Source of the DNA: Hysterangium stoloniferum
Taxonomy: Eukaryota; Basidiomycota; Agaricomycetes; Hysterangiales; Hysterangiaceae
DNA length: 64,000 nucleotides
Direction: 5' to 3'
NCBI GenBank assembly: GCA_015178975.1
Contig: WHVD01000100.1
Span: 62,001 to 126,000 of the forward strand
Under the pieces are notes generated by a model. That model ran no database searches, had not been told where the DNA came from, and was given only the letters and a program-made list of their open reading frames with translations. Below are positions 58,901-64,000 of the stretch, one piece after another; the first letter of the stretch is position 1; every line of letters starts with the position of its first letter. A program made the position numbers and the translations under genes.

Positions 58901-60417
58901 GCTACCAGGAGGAACTTGCATCTCTGAAAAGTATGGGAGTATACAGGTTAGTTCCACTGTCTGATGTCCCCTCGGGCACCAAGATACATAAGGGCAAGCC
59001 CATTTTTCATGTCAAACGGAATGCCCTAGGTGAGGTGACTCGGCGCAAGACTAGGCTGGTGTTTCGGGGGTACGAGCAGGTTCATGGCCGGGATTACACT
59101 AAAACGACCTCACCTACAGCTCGGATGGAGTCGTGGCGACTTCTCCTGCATATCGCAGCACATTTTGGTTGGGATGCACAACAGATTGATGTCAAGACCG
59201 CTTTCCTGTATGGCCTACTCCCTGACGATGAGACTCAATACATGTATCAACCAGCGGGCTTTGAAGAAGCAGGAAAGGAGTCTTGGGTTTGGCATCTTAT
59301 CCGGGGTTTGTATGGCATGAAACAAGCTGGCCGCATCTGGAATCGGACCATGCATGACAAGATGGTGGAGTGGGGGTTCACACAATTGTCCAGTGAATCA
59401 TGTATATATTACCGCCACACCTCGCAGGGCACAATAATCGCTGCTGTCCATGTGGACGACTTTTTGTCCATTGCATCCTCCCAGGCCGAGAATGAACGGT
59501 TCAAAGCACAGATGCGAGAAGCTTGGACCATTTCTGACCTCGGGGAAGTCAGTTTCGTTGTTGGTATTGCGGTTGAATGGGACCGGTCAAGTCACACCGT
59601 TAAACTCTCCCAGACTGCACTTATCGATCGGATTATTTCCCAGTTTGGCCAGTCTGACTCTTCTCCTCTCTCCATCCCCATGGTCCCTGGCCTGAAATTG
59701 CGGCACGTCCTTCGATCTGCCCTTCCCCCAGATGATCAGGAGCATCTCTCTAAACTCCCATATCGCTCTCTCGTCGGGTCCCTCCTCTATTTAGCTATTT
59801 CCACCCGGCCCGACATCTGTTATGCTGTCCAGCAACTCTCCCAGTACCTTGACTGCTACTCATACGACCACTGGAATGCTGCCGTTCGGGTCATACGCTA
59901 CCTCAAAGGCACTCGGACCATGCAACTCCACCTTGGGGGCCCTTCCCCCATGCAGCTGGTGGGCCACAGTGATTCAGATTGGGCCAACTGCCTCGACACG
60001 CGTAGGAGTGTGGGGGGGTTTGCATTCTCCTTGGGCTCTGGCATCGTGTCTTGGAATGCCCGAAAACAAAAAACAGTTGCTGCGTCTTCCTGCGAAGCCG
60101 AGTACATCGCAGCCTTCACTGCCGCAAAAGAAAATGCATGGTTGCGGTCAGTCTTTTCTGGTATTAACCTCCCTTTTAGGGACCCTACAGTAATCCATTG
60201 TGACAATAATGCCGCCATTTGCCTCTCAGAGGATCCACTACTACACGATCGAGTCAAGCACATCGACATAAAATACCACTTTATTCGAGAATGTGTAGAG
60301 TCCGAAGCACTAAAACTCAAGTACATAAACACTAAGAACAACCTGGCTGACATATTTACTAAGGCACTAGAGAGCCCACAATTTGTGCGACTTCGAGGAC
60401 TCCTAGGCCTACAATAG
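55972..60417 (+). mobile_element. Copia-B gag-pol coding region
   Basis: Gag with a zinc knuckle CSNPNCRKQGHTIAYC (near 56680); protease WLDTGASIHVSP (near 57090); pre-integrase WHRRLGHANY and CDFCILGKQT; integrase core IIDDYSHYPWS, RTDNGE, GRVERIHH; reverse transcriptase DVKTAFLYG and HVDDFLS; RNase H GHSDSDWAN, SSCEAEYIA and KHIDIKYHFIRE; C-terminal LADIFTKALESPQFVRLRG. The order integrase before reverse transcriptase is diagnostic of Ty1/copia. Confidence 0.95.
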
Positions 60418-60454
60418 GTATAGAATACAGGAGGAGTACTGCGGTGAGGAGGAG

Positions 60455-60814
60455 TGTTGAAGACAAAAGGCACCGCATATATGTGGCAGGGTTAACATAT
60501 TTGGGGACTGTCTGAATAACGGTGATACCGGTGCGGTAACAACATGATCGGTCGTCACGATCAGGCTCCACTCATCCACACGTCTCACATATGAGCACAT
60601 GGTCCTTTTGTTTATGTAGAATATATAAAGGGATAACCTACATAGCTTAACCTCAGTCCGTTATACTTATACGAGACTGAGGTGAGCACAGAACGATCCT
60701 TTCTCTCTTAGTATATGCGCTTACTGTATACAATAGCTCTTCTTAGGTACACATTATAGAGTCCGTTATACTTATACGAGACTGAGCTCTTCTTAGGGAC
60801 TATATATTTTAACA
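60455..60814 (+). repeat. Copia-B 3' LTR
   Basis: Same 360 bp as the 5' LTR apart from one visible CpG-type difference near its start. Preceded by a purine-rich GGTGAGGAGGAG and followed by TGATG. Confidence 0.95.
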
Positions 60815-62350
60815 TGATGTTGGCCATTCAGCTAGCCACATTGCAGCTTCTACTGGTCATAGCATTTCCACAGTCTCTAAGCTTCGCTCTAAGCATCGTT
60901 CTCATCTTTCAAAGTCCATTGGTGGTCATTCCTCAAAGCTTTCCCCTACTAACATTCACTGTGCCTCATCAGCTCTGGGAAGGCTGACACTGCTATTGAT
61001 GTGACCAAAGCCCTTAGGAATCTCACCAACCAGTCCATCTCTACCCAAACTGTGCACAATAGTCTCAAGATGGTTGGGATGAAGGCTGTGATGAAGAAGA
61101 AAAAGCTTCTTCTCAGCAAGTAGCATAGGAAGGCAAGGATGGACTTTGCTATACATAGCACATCAGCATTGGACTGTGGAGGACTGGAAGAAGGTGGTAT
61201 GGTCTGATGAAACCAAAATCAACAGTTTGGGGTCAGATGGGAGGAAGTGGGTCCGGAAAAAGGCTGGGGAGGGCTTGAGTAACAGGCTGGTTCAGGGGAC
61301 TCAAAAGTTTGGAGGAGGATCTGTGATGGTATGGGGGTGCATGCTGTGGGAAGGACCTGGGTATGCTTTCAAGATAGATGGGAGGATGGATGGAGACCTT
61401 TATCTCAAGATTATGGAGGAGGACCTTCAAGCCAGCCTCAACTATTATGCAAAATCTGTGGGTGATGTCGTCTTCCAGCAAGACAATGACCCCAAACATA
61501 CCTGCAAAAAGGCCCAGACTTGGTTTCAAAATAATAATTTCAATGTCCTCCCATGGCCAGCACAATCTCCAGACCTCAACCCCATTGAACACTTGTGGGA
61601 TCATATCAAGAGGAGGCTGGGGGAGTATGAGGTTGAACCAAAAGGGATACTGGAGTTGTGGGAGAGGGTGGAGGAGGAGTGGAACAAGATTGATGCAGAG
61701 GTGTGTCAGAATTTGATTGGGAGTATGCTAGGAGGGTTGCAGCTGTGTTGAAGGCAAAGGGTGGCTATACCAAGTACTGAATATAAGTAGTTTTGTGGGT
61801 CAGAGTGGTCAGCAAAAAAACCCTTCTCATGAGTCTCTTGTATATAAATATTTGTAGTATTTCCATATTTGGAGATTATGTGATGGTATTGTACTTCCAC
61901 AATCTAGATATGATACAGCATATTCACAAATATTTTTGATATTTTTGCATTTTTATTCTTTGAGTTATGTGGAATATACATCTGAAGTATAAGACATGAG
62001 AAGGGTTTGTTGAGGCACTGTAGGAAGCAAAGGGTGAAACAGATCATCAGGAGTTGATGACAAGGTGGGGAGACTAAATGTAATATACTAAGCAATATTA
62101 AAGGGTTTTGAGATGGCAAGTGAGATGTGTAAAAGGGGAGATGGTGACGGGAGGGCAAATGGGATGGAGATGGAATGGAAAAGCTAGAGGGTCAACTACT
62201 ACAACAAAACAAGTGTCAGGGGTGCCACAAGTGGTGATGCCTTGGGTGGGGGTTGTGACAGTGAGATGACAAAGGGTTCTGAGTCTAAAACAGGTTATGG
62301 GGGTCCAAAACAATGGGATCCTAACAATAAGGATTTAAAGCTTGTATCTA

Positions 62351-62689
62351 CCTCTGGCTGGTATTAAAATGTAATTTGTTGCAATGGGAGTGACCAAAGC
62401 AGATAAATACTAAACCTATGTACACTAGAGTTTCAGCCACTCACACTGCATAAGTGAAAGAGGTACAAGGCTACAGCAAACTAGGACCTTGCAGGTGTAC
62501 ATACTTCTCACTTAATAGTCTTCATCTATCATCCAAGTACTCCCAATTTAATCAAAGAGCAAGCTATAAAAAAGAAGAAAAGGAGACAACTATCTAAGAA
62601 AAAGGATAGTACCTTTCCAAAGCAAGAGATTCCCAAAATCTCTGATGAAGAATAACTGAAAGAAACAATACCACTTGACTTATACCCCA
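62351..62689. other. No supported gene
   Basis: Sequence between the gypsy third-ORF remnant and the recognisable 3' part of amidohydrolase copy 2. It may hold further decayed exons of that gene on the minus strand, but I cannot identify them. Confidence 0.4.
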
Positions 62690-63897
62690 GATAGCATCCG
62701 CAAGCGCTCCCCATTCCGATTCTTCAGGGAAATCTAATAGGGGACCAGCGGCCTTTCTTTACAGCATCGCAAAACCTTTCTCGGCGATCGACAAGGGTGC
62801 TGCCTTTGCTATAACTATTTAGAGAAAAGAAGTTTTACATAGAATTTAAAAAATACAAAAAGAATGACATACGCTGCTCTGAACGCCCAAATGGTGCCAA
62901 ATGGTGTCCATTCGCATTCCTTTGTAGAACTTACCTTAACCCCCTGACGAATAAACAATGTTGGTTTTCGAGAGTCCAATTTACAGAAGAAAATACATAC
63001 TAGGGTTTTCCCCGCAAGAATGTCTAGAGTAAATTTGCTTAGGCGTGATACATATTTCACTCATTGAGTGCACTTCGTCTGTTTCCAGCCAGTGGAATTC
63101 GGGGAGCCAGGCTGCTCTATTAGCTTCGAGGAAGGGGAGCCTTTGGTTGTAGTACGAAGCTTGACGGGAAAGGCTTGACCATCTACCAACACCAGTTTAG
63201 CGGCACAATCTGGGAACATCTGATACTTACCAATTGCATTAGCACTACAGGCAAGACTTTTACACTCGTGACACCGCGCGAGATAGTGAGCCTAAATACA
63301 TCATCATCATGCGTATTTGAAACCGTCTAAAGACTTCAATCTGAGTTGCGTTATGCCGTTGACGGAGTTTAGGTCAGTTGCGCCATCCATTTCAGGCGCA
63401 GAAACGACGCGTAGATGTGAGTGAAGGTGAGCAAGGGAAAAGAACGAGTCACTCATGTTCGGCTCACCCTGGGGTCACACCCACGCCCCCTTCGCATTGA
63501 TGATTACAAGGCTCGAACCGTAGGGACTTTGGGCCTCATGCTGATATGGGCCTCCACTCCACCTGATCAACCCTTCGTTCAACAACACGTTGCCTTTCAG
63601 GATTTCATGCCCCCCATGATTTCCGGCCCAAATCGTCCCGTTGTGTATTATCGTAGGCGGTGTCGCCTTCCAAAGTTGGCAGGAGGACCTGGTATGAACT
63701 CGGGCTCCTGGCAACGCTCCAGAACATGTGCAGCATTGGCAGGAATATGGTGGTCAGGGTTGGACGATGTCTACAAATGCCCAATAAACTGGCAAGCATA
63801 GCCAGGCTATCGCACATAAGGTTGACCCAACGCAAGGAAATCCTTGGTTTCTCCTTCCCTGTTTGCATACATGACTAGGCCTTGGAAGCTCTCCCAT
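62690..63897 (-). pseudogene. Fungal amidohydrolase-family pseudogene, copy 2
   Basis: Minus strand from an ATG at 63897. Exon 1 runs to a GTAAGT donor at 63230 and contains an N-terminal hydrophobic segment, NAAHVLERCQ, FIPGPPANF, HNGTIWAGNHGG, NVLLNEGLI and HLHSHLRVVSAPEMDGA, which includes the HxH metal motif. Exon 2 (63182-63074) has GQAFPVKLR and GWKQTK; exon 3 starts at 63023 with HSCGENPS. Further left come RMDTIW, AFRAAY and EESEWGALADAI. Lesions: a 1-nt deletion after PANFG, a 2-nt insertion after GAWV, a deletion over one intron acceptor, a frameshift before HDDDVFRL, and a 10-bp duplication (CACCATTTGG twice). It reaches further 3' than copy 1 and has a different set of lesions. 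The family comprises metal-dependent hydrolases of uncertain substrate. Confidence 0.82.
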
Positions 63898-64000
63898 AAA
63901 CCCCAAGCAAAGTGCAGCTGCAATGATCTATATATACTCCAGAAAGTTGTAAAAGACGTGAAAGGCTTTAAGCGAGAAAATGAACTGGATTGACCATGAA
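63898..64000 (-). promoter_or_regulatory. Upstream region of amidohydrolase copy 2
   Basis: TATATATAG on the minus strand at about 63929-63937 lies some 35 bp before the ATG at the same place as TATAAATAG in copy 1. The similarity to copy 1 continues to the window edge, so the duplicated block extends beyond it. Confidence 0.6.

Larger units (their letters stand above)
55559..60814 (+). mobile_element. Copia-B, Ty1/copia element, young and almost whole
   Basis: 360-bp LTRs at 55559-55918 and 60455-60814 differ at about one base, a CpG-type change. TSD TGATG at 55554-55558 and 60815-60819. Primer site GGTTATGGGCC is at 55919, and the polypurine tract GAGGAGGAG lies just before 60455. The coding region spans 55972-60417 in the usual order: gag with zinc knuckle, protease, integrase, reverse transcriptase, RNase H. 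About one interruption is visible in the coding region; otherwise it looks whole. This is the most recent insertion in the window. Confidence 0.95.
55507..61779 (+). pseudogene. Tc1-B transposase, split by Copia-B
   Basis: The start ATG is at 55507 (MCTLSLASQNHILSLL). After the Copia insert it continues with DVGHSASHIAASTGHSIST (helix-turn-helix), then VVWSDETKINSLGSDG, GGGSVMVWGCMLWEG, FQQDNDPKHT and WPAQSPDLNPIEHLW. The catalytic spacing is DD34E. Lesions seen: a frameshift near 60972, a stop (TAG) near 61121, a 4-nt type insertion near 61150 and a frameshift near 61730 before KAKGGYTKY. The catalytic block 61146-61730 is open. It is the best preserved Tc1 transposase of the window but not functional. 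Confidence 0.92.
55125..62020 (+). mobile_element. Tc1-B: Tc1/mariner element holding Copia-B
   Basis: TA at 55123-55124 and 62021-62022; the ends read CAGTGCCTCA. Each ~205-bp terminal repeat has AAACCCTTCTCATG outermost (55137-55150; 61995-62008) and the same motif inverted further in (55314-55327; 61818-61831). A TATAAATAT at about 55454 precedes the transposase start. Copia-B (55559-60814) is inserted near the transposase N-terminus. Without it the element is about 1.6 kb. Confidence 0.94.
54236..62350 (-). mobile_element. Gypsy third-ORF remnant (minus strand), split by Tc1-B
   Basis: 54798-55122 reads on the minus strand like the C-terminal part of the Gypsy-1 third ORF (VDLLKRISMEL). 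62023-62350 reads like its Pro/Ser/His-rich middle. Between them lies Tc1-B with Copia-B inside, and a solo LTR-C at 54385. The left end meets LTR-D. A broken fossil of the same element group as Gypsy-1. Confidence 0.6.

Overview
The window looks like a piece of a filamentous basidiomycete (Agaricomycete-type) nuclear genome. The evidence is the short GT-AG introns (about 50-75 nt) in the few host genes, a fungal amidohydrolase gene family, a fungal GPI-anchored Cys-rich Ser/Thr-rich protein, chromodomain Ty3/gypsy elements, and Copia elements that appear to prime on half of initiator tRNA-Met. Roughly nine tenths of the sequence is transposable element or element debris, so this is a repeat cluster rather than a gene-dense region.

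Layout. 1-1000: a 41-bp minisatellite (12 units) enclosed by a 41-bp inverted repeat. 1-10.9 kb: a gypsy gag scrap holds Copia-A (2165-10850, TSD AAGAT). Copia-A in turn holds two solo LTRs and, inside its own 3' LTR, a long heat-shock-element-bearing LTR ('LTR-L') that itself contains another solo LTR. 10.9-16.6 kb: an amidohydrolase pseudogene (copy 1) and an unrecognised intron-bearing host gene, one intron of which carries a perfect 48-bp-arm palindrome. 16.6-29.6 kb: Gypsy-1, a chromovirus on the + strand with a third ORF after pol, broken up by solo LTRs. 29.6-33.4 kb: debris. 33386-34466: the one clearly intact-looking host gene, a five-exon GPI-anchored protein. 34.5-35.3 kb: a Helitron helicase tail. 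35.3-48.5 kb: a second Gypsy-1 copy on the minus strand, interrupted by solo LTRs, a second LTR-L holding a palindromic Tc1 and a MITE, a tRNA-bearing 125-bp insert with an 8-bp TSD, and a short Tc1. 48.5-53.2 kb: a second gypsy family holding a Tc1, which holds a gag-only Copia, which holds a solo LTR. 53.2-62.4 kb: an inverted LTR pair, then a minus-strand gypsy third-ORF remnant holding a Tc1, which holds the young, almost whole Copia-B (55559-60814; its two 360-bp LTRs differ at about one base). 62.7-64.0 kb: amidohydrolase pseudogene copy 2.

The nesting gives a relative clock. Gypsy copies are oldest, Tc1 elements and LTR-L entered them, solo LTRs entered those, and Copia-B is the most recent arrival. 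Twelve solo LTRs still have exact 5-bp target duplications, so LTR-LTR recombination has been the main way elements were removed. Differences between paired repeats fall mostly at CpG sites (CG to TG or CA), as expected where the host methylates repeats.

The most unusual items are a near-identical inverted duplication inside one Tc1 copy (potential double-stranded RNA source), Tc1 termini that each carry two opposed copies of a family-specific motif, the heat-shock-element promoter in LTR-L, a gag-only Copia, the tRNA-bearing insert, and the foldback-bounded minisatellite. I did not find a convincing new multi-gene host system.
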